Shown here: piece after piece, positions 1 to 9,267 of the stretch | How positions within the stretch are numbered: the stretch's first letter is position 1 | Layout: each line of letters begins with the position of its first letter | Assembly: GCA_964489015.1 (NCBI GenBank) | Contig: CAZAXD010000003.1 | Location: 75,761-139,760 of the forward strand | Source: JAPYWM01 sp964489015 | GTDB lineage: Bacteria > Bacteroidota > Bacteroidia > SpSt-205 | Direction of reading: 5' to 3' | Length of the DNA: 64,000 bases | Program-made: the position numbers and the translations under genes | Notes under the pieces: model-generated | The model's input: the letters and a program-made list of their open reading frames with translations, nothing else | Told to the model about the DNA's origin: nothing | Database searches by the model: none

Positions 1-88
1 AGGGACTGGCTTTTTTGGAAAAGCTATTAACCCCTATGCGGCTTGTACGTACACCTTGGGGGGTAAAAGCCCTCACGATCGTTAATTT

Positions 89-912
89 ATGGGAGTAGCA
101 GCGCTTAGCGTATTTGTAGGGAGCTGCCGTAAAGCGGAGCCAGGGCCAACGGGTTCAGGTGGTCAAGCGCAGTCGGAAACAGCCCTGAGGCCCTCGGACG
201 AGGCAAGCTGGCGGGGTTGGCTCTCAGCTAATCGGCGGGCGGTTCGGGCGTATCAGGAGAGAGTTTTGCAGGATGTCCTGGTTCTGGTGCGGGACGCCGG
301 CGGCAACGGCGCTAGTGCGTCACTATTTTGTGTCGCATCGGGGCCAGGCGGGTTTTGATTATGCGGTGCGGTTAGCGGACCTGATAGACTACTGTGCGGT
401 GCGTGGTGGGGAGGATCTAAAGGCGACGGCGTTGGGTGCGGTGGCGTGCGGGCTGATTAGCGACACGACGAAGTTAGGGGACTTATTAGAGGAACTGCGG
501 GGACAGGAGATAGGGGGGCGGGTGGTGTCTATAGAGATAGATATTCCCTATTATGACACAACGGTTTTTGTGACAAATCAATGGGATGAGCAGGCAGTTC
601 GCCGCTTGGTCCTGAATGATCCCTATGCCAGACCTAACGAGGGGCTTCCAGCCAAGATCTGGTCAGGAAATGCCTGGCTAGATAGCAGTTATACTGCGGC
701 TCAGCCGCTTGTTAAATACGTACACTGGATTCTACAGCTATCGGAGGTCCCTTCATCCCTCCGACCTGCAAAAAAGTGTAAGTGCCATACTGCCGAGGAG
801 AACCCTAGCAATAACGCTTCCTGCTCCATGGGCAACTCAGGTCAGACGTGCGGGTTTAGTATATTTAGGGGAAAGTGCGCAGGGTTTTGTCGTGGTAGAC
901 TCTACCTTTTAG
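89..912 (+). pseudogene. Putative lipoprotein gene broken by two frameshifts
   Basis: I do not recognise the family. The first piece (89-358) starts with a short hydrophobic stretch ending in a lipobox-like VGSC, so the product may be an outer-membrane lipoprotein. The frame then appears to move twice. Near 345-358, dropping one T from a TTTT run would join GGF to DYAVRLADL in the next frame. Near 770-775, in an A6 run, the reading moves to the frame that ends at the TAG at 910-912. Coding-like sequence continues through all three frames and stops just before the next gene, which suggests one gene of about 270 residues. Whether the indels are real or sequencing errors cannot be decided here. 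Confidence 0.4.
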
Positions 913-919
913 GGTGAGC

Positions 920-2179
920 ATGAGGCAATGGCTGATGGTCGCATTATCTACTTCAGCTTGTACGCAGGGTCTCTCATTCGCTTTGGTGGATAGTATTGTC
1001 ATGCCTCATTACCAGCGCATAGCACCTTGGCGGCCAGACCTTTATGGGTGTACTGACCAGCCTTATCGCGCTATCCTCATGAGCCGTGGCTATTATATGC
1101 TACAAGACAGCCTTAACGTTCTAAAAGGTTATTTAGTGCATTATCCGACTGGCAGGTCATGGTCTTTTAGGTATGGGGAGGTCGGCAAAGTTGGAGTCAG
1201 GATATTTGATTTTAGATCTTTTGCCTACGCCAGTCACTTACAGCCTGTCAATCGTTGGCGCTTGGCTGACCTGTTAGCTACGGATGAGAAGGTCTATTTA
1301 CTTTTTGTAGAACTGGAGAACTCTCATCCCCAGGGCTATCTTTGCGAGTTTGACCTGCGAACGGAGACGTGGCACACGACCCGGCTGCAGGATAGGTTAT
1401 TAGACAACTACTGGTATGAGCGGCTGGGTCTAGTGCGGGATAAATTATGGGTGTGGGGCTGGTCTAAATATGGCTATGAAGCCGAGAAGGGGAGAAAGTG
1501 GTGTTTTTGTGAGGTGGCCAGCCAGGCTTGTTATGCTCATAAGCTGCCCTACTTCTCAGATTATGAAGCGTATAGCTTCATAGCGCTGCATTATACTGAC
1601 CCAAAAAGTGATCTGATATTTGACGGATACTATCCGATTGGGTATGCTGCGGTACCCACGACGTATTTTTATGACATCAGGCACCAGGCTGTGACCTTCA
1701 CGCTGACCAATCCCCACCAGGGCCTTTTATCAGCGGGGCGGCTGCGACGGGGCGAGCTGATGACCATGAATGATTTTGAGTGCGAGACTAGTGGCTATTG
1801 CGGAGATATGGATTCAGGGGGAGTTGTGTGGAACAGCTTTTACTATAGTGGCTATCGGACGTTTCGCATAGACAGGTTATACTTTCTTTATCAACAGGCT
1901 TTAGAGCCCCTATGCTTGAATAAAGAGATTTGGGCGGCTTGGCAGGCTCATCTCACGGACTCCACTACGGTGAAAAAAGAACGATTTTACGATTTTATAG
2001 GTCATCGGGCGCCGCTTCGCTGGCACCTCACCGTCTGGAATGATAGCCTGCAGGTCGTAGCGGACCTTCCCTGGCCCGGCAAGCTTTTGGATATCTCCGA
2101 GGTGGGCGCCTTTACGGTGCGGTATCGAAACGGGGATGCGATCATTTACCGGCATCGGATCGAGGTGGTGGAGCCGTAG
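920..2179 (+). CDS. Secreted protein of unknown function
   Basis: A 419-residue protein with an N-terminal signal peptide (MRQWLMVALSTSACTQG), so it is probably exported. I chose the ATG at 920 rather than the GTG at 914 because the signal peptide begins there. It lies 7 nt after the stop of the broken lipoprotein gene, so the two may be co-transcribed. The rest is rich in Tyr and Trp with regularly spaced aromatic strands, compatible with a beta-rich extracytoplasmic fold such as a propeller. I see no catalytic motif and no type IX sorting domain at the C-terminus. The function is unknown. Confidence 0.6.
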   Translation: MRQWLMVALSTSACTQGLSFALVDSIVMPHYQRIAPWRPDLYGCTDQPYRAILMSRGYYMLQDSLNVLKGYLVHYPTGRSWSFRYGEVGKVGVRIFDFRSFAYASHLQPVNRWRLADLLATDEKVYLLFVELENSHPQGYLCEFDLRTETWHTTRLQDRLLDNYWYERLGLVRDKLWVWGWSKYGYEAEKGRKWCFCEVASQACYAHKLPYFSDYEAYSFIALHYTDPKSDLIFDGYYPIGYAAVPTTYFYDIRHQAVTFTLTNPHQGLLSAGRLRRGELMTMNDFECETSGYCGDMDSGGVVWNSFYYSGYRTFRIDRLYFLYQQALEPLCLNKEIWAAWQAHLTDSTTVKKERFYDFIGHRAPLRWHLTVWNDSLQVVADLPWPGKLLDISEVGAFTVRYRNGDAIIYRHRIEVVEP

Positions 2180-2182
2180 ATA

Positions 2183-2260
2183 CGAGCCTAGCGTGGGAGA
2201 GCCATACCGCTAGTCAGATAGCGGGCTTCTCGCTACAGGCATGGTGCCAGTCTAGGCTCG
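2183..2260. repeat. Imperfectly placed 9-bp inverted repeat
   Basis: CGAGCCTAG at 2183-2191 is repeated in inverse at 2252-2260, with 60 nt between the arms. It lies between two convergent genes, and the right arm overlaps the copA stop codon. It could help end transcription from both sides, but there is no T-run and the loop is long, so chance is a real alternative. Confidence 0.25.
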
Positions 2261-4375
2261 GAGACGTAGGCTATTTAGAACGACCGTGAGGGAGCTGAGA
2301 GACATGAGCAGGGCACTTAGCGCTGGTGAGAGCGAGATCCCCGGCAAAAGCCCCATCGCCGCCGGAATCGCCACCACGTTGTAGACAAAAGCCCAAAAGA
2401 GATTCTGGGCGATGATACGACGGAGGCGCCGGCTGAGGTCGTAGAGGTAAGGGAGGGCTGTTTCGGTAGGGGAGAGCAAGGCAATTGCGGCACTACCTAC
2501 CGCTGCTCCTGCGCTGCGGTAGACGGCGATTCCGATATCAGCCTTTTGCAGGGCCAGCAGGTCATTAAGGCCATCCCCTACAAAGGCCACAACCTCCCCA
2601 CGGGCTTGCGCCTCCGCTATCCACTGGGCTTTATCGGCAGGGGAAAGGGCGCTACGAGCTTCTGGAATGCCTAAAGCTTGTGCTGCTTCCTGCGGCGCTT
2701 TAGAGGGATCGCCGCTTAGGAGGACGACCTTTTTGCCTGCTTTTTGGAGATTTTGAAGAAAGGGCTTTAAGGCTAAACGGGGCTTATCCTGAAAGGTGAA
2801 ATAAGCCACGGGCTCGTTTTCTAATACGATGGCCAGAGCGGTATGGGTGGGCTTGGGTAGGTCCAGAACTTTAGTCCGCAGCCATTCTGGATGCCCCACG
2901 TAAAGCCGCCCCAGGGCAGTTTGATACAGCACGCCTTTGCCGGGAAAGGTGACCTCGTGCTGGATAGTTAGCGGTTCTGGACTAGTGGTGCTACGTAGAT
3001 GACGAGCGGCTGCTTGGGCCAGGGGATGCTCGCTTCGAGCGAGCAGAAAAGCAATGACGGGCTGCAGCTCTGGCTGCCACCAGGTCTCCTCGAGGACGTC
3101 GGCTTGGCCGTAGGTGAGGGTGCCCGTTTTGTCAAAGGCCCAGGTAGTAGCTTCTGGCAGGCGCTCGAGCGGAGCCACCTCCCGTAGGAGGATTTGTCGG
3201 CGAGCGGAGCGGCCGATCGCCATCTGCACGGCGAGCGGCGTTGCTAGGCCCAAAGCACAGGGGCAGGAGATAACCAGCACACTTAGGAGCCTGAGCCAGC
3301 CTTCGAGCCAACCCTGACCCCGCCACAAGGCTAGGCCCAAGGCTACCAGACTTAGACCCAGCACGAGCGGCACGAAGATAGCCGCCACACGATCGGCCAG
3401 ACGCTGGGCTCGGGCTTTAGTGCTTTGCGCGGCTTGTACCTGTAGGATAAGCCGCGCCAGAAAGGTCTCCGTGGCAGGCTTTTCGACCTCAATCAGCAGC
3501 TTGCCGTTTAGCAGTTCGGTACCCGCAAAGACCCGCTGCCCCTTTTCTCGAAAGACAGGGAGTGGCTCCCCGGTCAAAAGTGCTTCCCGAACGTGACCAG
3601 AGCCTTCTACGATGAGACCATCTAAGGGGATTACCTCACCGGCATGCACCAGCACATGCATGCCTGGCTGCAGGTGAGGAGTGGGCACCTCGGCCACCTC
3701 ATTAGTTTGCGCATCCCAACAGCGTGCTGTAGGTCGAGCTAAGGCAGAAAGATTCTCCAAAACAGACTGAGCTTGGGTTCGTGCTTTCTCTTCTAAAAGA
3801 CGACCTAGCAGGACGAAAAATAAGATTTCAGCAGCAGCGTCGGTATGGCCGCCATGTCCATGCCATAGGCTAAAGAGACTCAGGCCCCAGCTACCTAAAA
3901 GCCCTAAGGTGATGAGGGTATCCATGGAGGCTTGCCGATGACGCAGTTGCTCTAGCGCCGGCCGCCAAAAAAGGCGCCCCACCCCTATGATGATCGGCGT
4001 AGATACGAAGAAATAAGCCCAGCTTAAGGCGTGCACCCACGGAGCCGGAAGCGTCACCAGGTGCATCGTCATCCCCCAGGCAGCTAAAGCCCCAGTAAGA
4101 AGGACAGCATACCCTATGCGGCGGATGAGCTTCTTTTGGAGGTGGAGCGCTTCTGTCGCATCGCTTAGCAAAAAGTAGCCAGCCGGCGCGAGAGTTGCTT
4201 GCAGAAGGGTATAAGGTGCTTTCTCGGGGTCATGGTGGACGATGACCTGCTGACTAGCGAAGCGAACCTCGGCTTTCTCTACGCCGTCGAGGGCGTGTAG
4301 CATGGTCTCGATGCTCGCGGCACAGCTCGCACAGGTCATCCCGATGACCTTGTAGTGTACCTCTTGGGTGGCCAT
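2252..4375 (-). CDS. copA: Copper-exporting P1B-type ATPase
   Basis: A P-type ATPase that would pump Cu(I) out of the cytoplasm across the inner membrane. One N-terminal heavy-metal-associated domain carries GMTCASC near residues 12-18. After the first membrane helices come the actuator TGE motif (LLTGEPLP), the transmembrane metal site CPC (SCPCALGLATP), the phosphorylated Asp in DKTGTLT, the HP motif (SEHPLA) and the hinge GDGLND. CPC together with YN and MSLSS in the last helices fits the Cu+ class. At 707 residues it is somewhat short for CopA because it has a single metal-binding domain. The ATG at 4375 is preferred over the GTG at 4378. It lies 14 nt behind lysS and probably shares its transcript. 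No copper regulator is seen nearby. Confidence 0.95.
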   Translation of the reverse strand: MATQEVHYKVIGMTCASCAASIETMLHALDGVEKAEVRFASQQVIVHHDPEKAPYTLLQATLAPAGYFLLSDATEALHLQKKLIRRIGYAVLLTGALAAWGMTMHLVTLPAPWVHALSWAYFFVSTPIIIGVGRLFWRPALEQLRHRQASMDTLITLGLLGSWGLSLFSLWHGHGGHTDAAAEILFFVLLGRLLEEKARTQAQSVLENLSALARPTARCWDAQTNEVAEVPTPHLQPGMHVLVHAGEVIPLDGLIVEGSGHVREALLTGEPLPVFREKGQRVFAGTELLNGKLLIEVEKPATETFLARLILQVQAAQSTKARAQRLADRVAAIFVPLVLGLSLVALGLALWRGQGWLEGWLRLLSVLVISCPCALGLATPLAVQMAIGRSARRQILLREVAPLERLPEATTWAFDKTGTLTYGQADVLEETWWQPELQPVIAFLLARSEHPLAQAAARHLRSTTSPEPLTIQHEVTFPGKGVLYQTALGRLYVGHPEWLRTKVLDLPKPTHTALAIVLENEPVAYFTFQDKPRLALKPFLQNLQKAGKKVVLLSGDPSKAPQEAAQALGIPEARSALSPADKAQWIAEAQARGEVVAFVGDGLNDLLALQKADIGIAVYRSAGAAVGSAAIALLSPTETALPYLYDLSRRLRRIIAQNLFWAFVYNVVAIPAAMGLLPGISLSPALSALLMSLSSLTVVLNSLRLRA

Positions 4376-4389
4376 CACCCAAAGTTAAC

Positions 4390-5886
4390 TTATTCCTTGG
4401 GCGACTGCAGGGCCTCTGGTCGGAGGAGCGGGAAAAAGAGCACCTCTTGAATACTGGGGGCGCCGGTGAGGAGCATGGTGAGGCGATCAATGCCTAGACC
4501 GAGCCCCGCTGTAGGCGGCATGCCGTACTCCAGAGCTCGAATGAAGTCCTCGTCGAAGGGCATGGCTTCGAGGCCGCCAGCCTCTCGCAGGGCTGCCTGC
4601 CGTTCTAATCTCTGGCGCTGATCAATGGGGTCATTCAACTCGGAGTAAGCATTAGCGATCTCTTTCCCTGCGACGATAAGCTCAAAGCGTTCCGTGAGCG
4701 TCGGGTCACGGCGATGACGACGGGCGAGCGGGCTAATCTCCACCGGGTAATCCATGACAAAAGTCGGTTGTATCAACGTAGGTTCTACTAGCTTGCCAAA
4801 GAGCGTGTCGATGAGGTCGCTCTTTTCGTAGGGCGGTTCGGGAATAGGGAGTTGGTGATTGGCTAGTAAGCCCAAAAGCGCTTTTTCATCCAAGGTGCGG
4901 ACATCTAAACTCAAGACCTGCTCCAGCGCTTCGTAATAGCGGACTGTGCGGAAGGGCGGCGTGAAATCTATCTCTTGCCCGGCATAAGTGAGCTTAGGTT
5001 GGCCTACTACCTGCTNNNNNNNNNNGAGCGACTCAACGAGATCTTTCATCCAGTAGTAGTCCTGATAAGCGACGTAAAGCTCGACTTGGGTAAATTCGGG
5101 GTTGTGATACCGGTCGATGCCCTCATTTCGAAAGTCTTTTGAGAATTCATAAACGGCAGAATAACCGCCAATGATGAGGCGCTTAAGGTAGAGCTCGTTG
5201 GCAATGCGCAGATACAGCGGTATATCGAGAGCATGTAAGTGCGTCACAAAAGGCCTTGCAAAAGCGCCCCCATAGACCGGCTGGAGGATGGGCGTCTCCA
5301 CCTCGAGAAAGCCCCGCTGGTTAAAGAACTGTCGAATGTATTCGACGATTTGGGTTCGCTTGCGAAAAAGCTCCCGAATCTCGAGGTGTACAATGAGGTC
5401 GACATACCGCATGCGGTAGCGAAGCTCGGGATCCGTAAAAGCTGCATACACTTTCTCGTCGGTCGCTTTTTCGATGGGCAGTGGACGCATGGCTTTCGCC
5501 AGAAGGCGAAAGCGCTGCACATGCACTGTAATTTCCCCCGTTTTGGTGGTAAATACAAAGCCTTCTACCCCTATCCAATCACCCAGATCGAGGAGTTTTT
5601 TAAAGACTTCATCATAGAGGATGGGATTTTCTGCAAGGTCATCCCGTTGAAAGTATAGTTGAATATCTCCCGTCTCATCCCTTAGGACAGCAAAGGAAGC
5701 TTTTCCCATGAGGCGTTTGCGCCAGAGGCGGCCTGCTAAGCGGACCTGCTTGAAGTCAAGCTTACTGGTAGGATAGTAACGCAGGATTTCTGCGGCCGTA
5801 GTGGTAGGCGGAAAGGGTTCTGTGGTAAAAGGCTCAATTCCTAATTCCCGCAAACGAGCAAGCTTGCTTAGGCGGATCTCATCCAT
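4390..5886 (-). CDS. lysS: Lysyl-tRNA synthetase, class II (contains assembly gap)
   Basis: Charges tRNA-Lys with lysine in the cytoplasm. The protein has an N-terminal OB-fold anticodon-binding domain followed by the class II catalytic core, including FRNEGIDRYHNPEFTQVE (motif 2) and GLGIDRLTML (motif 3). It has about 498 residues, normal for the family. Ten Ns at 5016-5025 interrupt it. The frame is kept across them, but the stretch around the gap looks about two residues shorter than I recall in E. coli and Bacillus LysS, so the true gap is probably longer than 10 nt. The ATG at 5886 lies 4 nt after a TAnnTTTG box. copA follows 14 nt downstream. Confidence 0.95.
   Translation of the reverse strand: MDEIRLSKLARLRELGIEPFTTEPFPPTTTAAEILRYYPTSKLDFKQVRLAGRLWRKRLMGKASFAVLRDETGDIQLYFQRDDLAENPILYDEVFKKLLDLGDWIGVEGFVFTTKTGEITVHVQRFRLLAKAMRPLPIEKATDEKVYAAFTDPELRYRMRYVDLIVHLEIRELFRKRTQIVEYIRQFFNQRGFLEVETPILQPVYGGAFARPFVTHLHALDIPLYLRIANELYLKRLIIGGYSAVYEFSKDFRNEGIDRYHNPEFTQVELYVAYQDYYWMKDLVESLXXXXQVVGQPKLTYAGQEIDFTPPFRTVRYYEALEQVLSLDVRTLDEKALLGLLANHQLPIPEPPYEKSDLIDTLFGKLVEPTLIQPTFVMDYPVEISPLARRHRRDPTLTERFELIVAGKEIANAYSELNDPIDQRQRLERQAALREAGGLEAMPFDEDFIRALEYGMPPTAGLGLGIDRLTMLLTGAPSIQEVLFFPLLRPEALQSPKE
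5016..5025. other. Assembly gap (10 Ns) inside lysS
   Basis: Ten unknown bases mark a scaffold join. The real length is unknown. The window is therefore a scaffold, not a finished chromosome. Confidence 0.99.
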
Positions 5887-5890
5887 GGTG

Positions 5891-5898
5891 CAAAGCTA
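5891..5898 (-). promoter_or_regulatory. -7 box TAGCTTTG of lysS
   Basis: Matches the Bacteroidota consensus TAnnTTTG and ends 4 nt before the lysS ATG, so the transcript would begin at or beside the start codon. Confidence 0.7.
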
Positions 5899-5904
5899 CT
5901 ACGG

Positions 5905-6489
5905 TTAGAATAGAAAGAGCGGTTGGGCTGGAGGGCACTGGGGCGAGAGTCTTAGCTGCGAAGCTAATAGGCCTAGCTCGAGGCCGAGGCGACCAGCTAG
6001 CGCCCCGAGTAAAAGCCGCGCAGGCGTAGGCGCATGCAGGGTATGGAGGAGAAGCTTGTGAAGGAATACGGTTTCCCGGATGGATAGCTTAGGCCATGTC
6101 CTGCTTAGGTAACGGGTCAGCCGCTCTTCGCTGTGTAGGTGGAAAGAGAGCTCTTTTGTGACCCATAGCGTGAGATCCGGAGGAAAGCCGCTATCAGGCC
6201 GCTCGATCGGTCCCAGGAGGAGCGCCAGCGCCTCTGCATAATCGCCAGCCTCCTGACAGCTCATCTTGATGAGAAAACGGGGTAGGCCGGTGTGCTGGGC
6301 TACTCCATAAATCAGCGCCTCTCTAGAGATTTTAGCAGTCGTGTAGTAGCCGTGTGCCAGGGCAGCTATGAGCCAGAGTTCTTCGGTGGGGAGCTTTTGG
6401 ATGGCCTCGCTGGGCGACTCTGGGGAATAGCCGGGCTGTATGGTACAGACACTTTGGGCAAAGAGTGAAACGACCGGGTGGCAGGTCAT
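5905..6489 (-). CDS. Stand-alone DNA ligase N-terminal-domain-like protein
   Basis: A 194-residue protein that resembles the N-terminal DNA-binding domain (DNA_ligase_A_N) of bacterial ATP-dependent DNA ligases. The similarity, judged by eye, covers LWLIAALAHG near residues 39-48 (relatives: LWAIALLSGRR), AGDYAEALALLLG (relatives: VGDLAETIALLLP) and the helix ending ETVFLHKLLLHTL (relatives: ERFVFNKLITG). The protein stops where the nucleotidyltransferase domain should begin, so it has no catalytic lysine and cannot seal DNA alone. Its ATG overlaps the polA stop by 4 nt, so it is very likely co-translated with DNA polymerase I. It could be a DNA-binding accessory to repair, or the remnant of a ligase gene. 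Without profile support the assignment is moderate. Confidence 0.55.
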   Translation of the reverse strand: MTCHPVVSLFAQSVCTIQPGYSPESPSEAIQKLPTEELWLIAALAHGYYTTAKISREALIYGVAQHTGLPRFLIKMSCQEAGDYAEALALLLGPIERPDSGFPPDLTLWVTKELSFHLHSEERLTRYLSRTWPKLSIRETVFLHKLLLHTLHAPTPARLLLGALAGRLGLELGLLASQLRLSPQCPPAQPLFLF

Positions 6490-9215
6490 GACGAGGTGGT
6501 GGATGAAACGGGAATCTCTTGCATTTCTAGCCAGTTGGGGCCTACCTGGATATCCACCTCGATAGGAACGTCATGGGGAAGCTTTAGCGCACTTGTCATG
6601 AGGTGCCAAATAAGAGGCACTACCTCGGGTAGGCGCTCCTCTGCAATCTCCCACAGGAGTTCGTCATGAATCTGAAGGAGAAGGCGGACATCGGACGGAA
6701 GGTTTCGGTGGAGACTGATCATGGCCAGCTTGATGAGGTCTGCCGCGGTGCCTTGTATCGGGGTATTCATGGCGAGGCGTTCGGCCTCGGCCCGGATGGT
6801 TTTATTAGCAGCCTGGATATTGGGAATGTAGCGGCGGCGTCCAAGAAGGGTTTCAGCATAGCCCTTCTGGCGTACCTCCTCGATTTGGGCTTGTATAAAA
6901 GCCTGGACCCGCGGGTAACGAGCAAAATACTGGTCGATGAGCTTCTGGGCTTCGGTACGAGAGATATTACCGAGTCTCTCTGCTAGGCCGTGGGCCGTGA
7001 TACCATAAATGATCCCGAAGTTGACCGTTTTGGCGATTCGGCGCATCTCAGGCGTAATCTCAGACGCGCCGAAGAGCCGCTGAGCCGTTGCCTCGTGAAT
7101 GTCACGGCCATTTCGAAAGTCATCAATCATTTGGGGATCCCCACTCAGGGCGGCCATGATGCGAAGCTCGATCTGAGAGTAGTCAGCGGAGAGGAGGAGA
7201 TGGTCGGGCTGCTGGGCCGCAAAGGCCTTTCGCAGTTGGCGACCGCGCTCTGTTCGAATGGGAATATTTTGCAGGTTAGGTGACTGCGAGCTAAGCCGGC
7301 CCGTGGCTGCTACCGCCTGCTGAAAAATCGTATGGACGCGGCCCGTCTTGGGGTTAATGCTGCTTCGCAAACCCTCGATATAAGTGCTGCATAGCTTGGC
7401 TAGCTCTCGGTATCTTAGGAGAATCTCGGGGAGGGGATGCTGAGAAGCCAAGGATTTGAGGGCTTCCTCATCGGTAGCCGGCTGACCTGTCGGCGTCTTT
7501 CGAGGGATAGGCAACCCCAGCTCCATGTAAAGGATTTGCGCGACCTGCTGAGGCGAATTGAGGTTGAAAGGTTTGCCGGCAAGGGCATGCGCTTGCTGTG
7601 TGAGCTTGGCCAGCTCTTTTTGCCAGGTGGTCTCGAGCGTATTTAGTTGGCTCGAGTCTACGTAAATGCCAGTGAGCTCCATCTGAGCTAAGATCTGCAG
7701 GAGAGGCAGCTCCACTTCCTCATAGAGGTTGGTGAGGTGCTCGGCCGCCAGCTTTTGGCGGAGGGGCTCATACAGACGCAGGGCTAAGTCGGCATCTTGG
7801 CAAGCATATGGCACGAGGCGCTCTAGCGGTACCTCGCGAATGTCCTTCGTAGACAAACCATCGAAAAGGCCCTTGTAGGTGAGGACCTTACTCAGACCTA
7901 AAAACCGCTGCGCCGTGTCACTTAGGTTATGAGGCCGCTCAGCATCTAGCAGGTAATCAGCCAGTAAGGTGTCAAAAAAGGGCGGTGCCAACCTAAGGCC
8001 GTGATTGGCAAGTACGACCCAGTCGTATTTCAGGTTGTGCGCTACTTTTGGGGTCGGACTTTGGGCCCAGCGTGTGAGCACATGCCGAAAGGCTGGCCAA
8101 GTCTCGGGGGAGATGGGCACATAGATGGCCTTTCCTGCTTCTGGACACAGGGCCAGGCCCACGAGCTGCGCAGAGATGGGATGCGTTTCGGTGGTCTCCA
8201 CATCAAAGCCCATGGCGGGCTGGGCGGCATAGCGGTTCAAGAAGGCTTCTAAAGCCTCTGGTGCCTCCAGGAGTTGATAATCGGGCTTGGCTGAGGGCTG
8301 TGGGGGCGTACCTGAGGAGCTGGGCTCTTCTGTGTAACCCCATCGGGCGCGAAGGCGCTCCTCGACTTTGCGGAGGGCATAGCGCCTGAGGAGGGGTATC
8401 AAAGCTGGCCAATCGGGCGGTCTTATGGCAAAAAGTGATGGCACAAAGGGGGCACCGGAGACCTCTTGCTGACCGAGTAGAGCTAGCTGATAAGTAGCCC
8501 ATGCTTTGGCCTGGCCAGTCAGGAGCTTTTGATGAAGGGCTTTGGGCAGGAGCGGCAGCTTTTTATAAATCTCCTCCAGGGAGCCGTACTTGGTTAGGAG
8601 TTCAACCGCTGTTTTTTCACCAATCCCCCGCACACCGGGGAGATTGTCGCTACTATCGCCGACCAAGGCGAGAAAATCGGGAATCTGCTGGGGCTTCACG
8701 CCAAACTTCTTCTCGATGCCTTCGGGGTCAAGCTTCTCAGCAGGGGCTCGGCCGCGAGCCGGACGGTAGAGCAGGACTTTGTCCCTCACTAACTGAGCGA
8801 GGTCCTTGTCGGCTGAGAGGATCCAGACCACTTCTAGGCTGTCCACCTGGCACGCGCCTTGGGTCCAGGTGGCGATGAGGTCGTCCGCTTCATACCCAGG
8901 TACTTCTGCTTGATGGAGCCTAAGTGCCTTGAGAAGCTCACGCAGGGGGGGTAAGCTGAGGAGGAGCTCATCGGGCGGCGGCTGCCGATTGGCTTTGTAA
9001 GCACTAAGCTCCGCTTGCCGCAGAGTAGGCTCAGGACTGTCCCAAGCGATTCCCACATGGGTCGGCTTCTGCTCATCCACCACATCTAATAGCGCCATGA
9101 GAAACCCAAATAGCACGGACGTATTGAAGCCCTCTGCATTGCGAAGAGGACGGTCTTGGAAAGCATAAAAGGCCCGGTAGGCAATGCTCATGCCATCCAC
9201 GAGCACAAGCCGCAT
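6486..9215 (-). CDS. polA: DNA polymerase I
   Basis: Repair polymerase that fills gaps and removes RNA primers. It has an N-terminal 5'-3' exonuclease domain (LVLVDGMSIAYRAFYAF; D-rich loops GYEADDLIAT and GDSSDNLPG). It also has a proofreading 3'-5' exonuclease with its acidic residues present (GFDVETT, NLKYD, YACQDADLAL), so unlike Taq polymerase it should proofread. The polymerase domain carries motif A (DYSQIELRI), motif B (RRIAKTVNFGIIYG) and motif C (IHDELLWE). I chose the ATG at 9215, giving 909 residues, over the TTG at 9230, because MRLVLVDG is the usual beginning and a near-consensus promoter box lies 4 nt upstream. The ligase-domain-like gene overlaps its 3' end. Confidence 0.96.
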   Translation of the reverse strand: MRLVLVDGMSIAYRAFYAFQDRPLRNAEGFNTSVLFGFLMALLDVVDEQKPTHVGIAWDSPEPTLRQAELSAYKANRQPPPDELLLSLPPLRELLKALRLHQAEVPGYEADDLIATWTQGACQVDSLEVVWILSADKDLAQLVRDKVLLYRPARGRAPAEKLDPEGIEKKFGVKPQQIPDFLALVGDSSDNLPGVRGIGEKTAVELLTKYGSLEEIYKKLPLLPKALHQKLLTGQAKAWATYQLALLGQQEVSGAPFVPSLFAIRPPDWPALIPLLRRYALRKVEERLRARWGYTEEPSSSGTPPQPSAKPDYQLLEAPEALEAFLNRYAAQPAMGFDVETTETHPISAQLVGLALCPEAGKAIYVPISPETWPAFRHVLTRWAQSPTPKVAHNLKYDWVVLANHGLRLAPPFFDTLLADYLLDAERPHNLSDTAQRFLGLSKVLTYKGLFDGLSTKDIREVPLERLVPYACQDADLALRLYEPLRQKLAAEHLTNLYEEVELPLLQILAQMELTGIYVDSSQLNTLETTWQKELAKLTQQAHALAGKPFNLNSPQQVAQILYMELGLPIPRKTPTGQPATDEEALKSLASQHPLPEILLRYRELAKLCSTYIEGLRSSINPKTGRVHTIFQQAVAATGRLSSQSPNLQNIPIRTERGRQLRKAFAAQQPDHLLLSADYSQIELRIMAALSGDPQMIDDFRNGRDIHEATAQRLFGASEITPEMRRIAKTVNFGIIYGITAHGLAERLGNISRTEAQKLIDQYFARYPRVQAFIQAQIEEVRQKGYAETLLGRRRYIPNIQAANKTIRAEAERLAMNTPIQGTAADLIKLAMISLHRNLPSDVRLLLQIHDELLWEIAEERLPEVVPLIWHLMTSALKLPHDVPIEVDIQVGPNWLEMQEIPVSSTTSS

Positions 9216-9219
9216 TGGG

Positions 9220-9227
9220 CCAAGGTA
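9220..9227 (-). promoter_or_regulatory. Near-consensus -7 box TACCTTGG of polA
   Basis: Differs from TAnnTTTG at one position and ends 4 nt before the ATG at 9215, the same spacing as at other genes here. Confidence 0.4.
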
Positions 9228-9267
9228 CAAAATTCAGCTTGCCTGTGAGGCAGCTTGGACTGGGGCG

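Noticed and set aside
1..30. Possible last codons of an upstream gene (stop at 28-30)
   Set aside because: Only nine codons are visible; too little to support a feature. The rest of 1-88 shows nothing I can name.
5239..5658. Plus-strand ORF inside lysS (139 residues)
   Set aside because: Shadow of lysS; no start signal and low-complexity composition.
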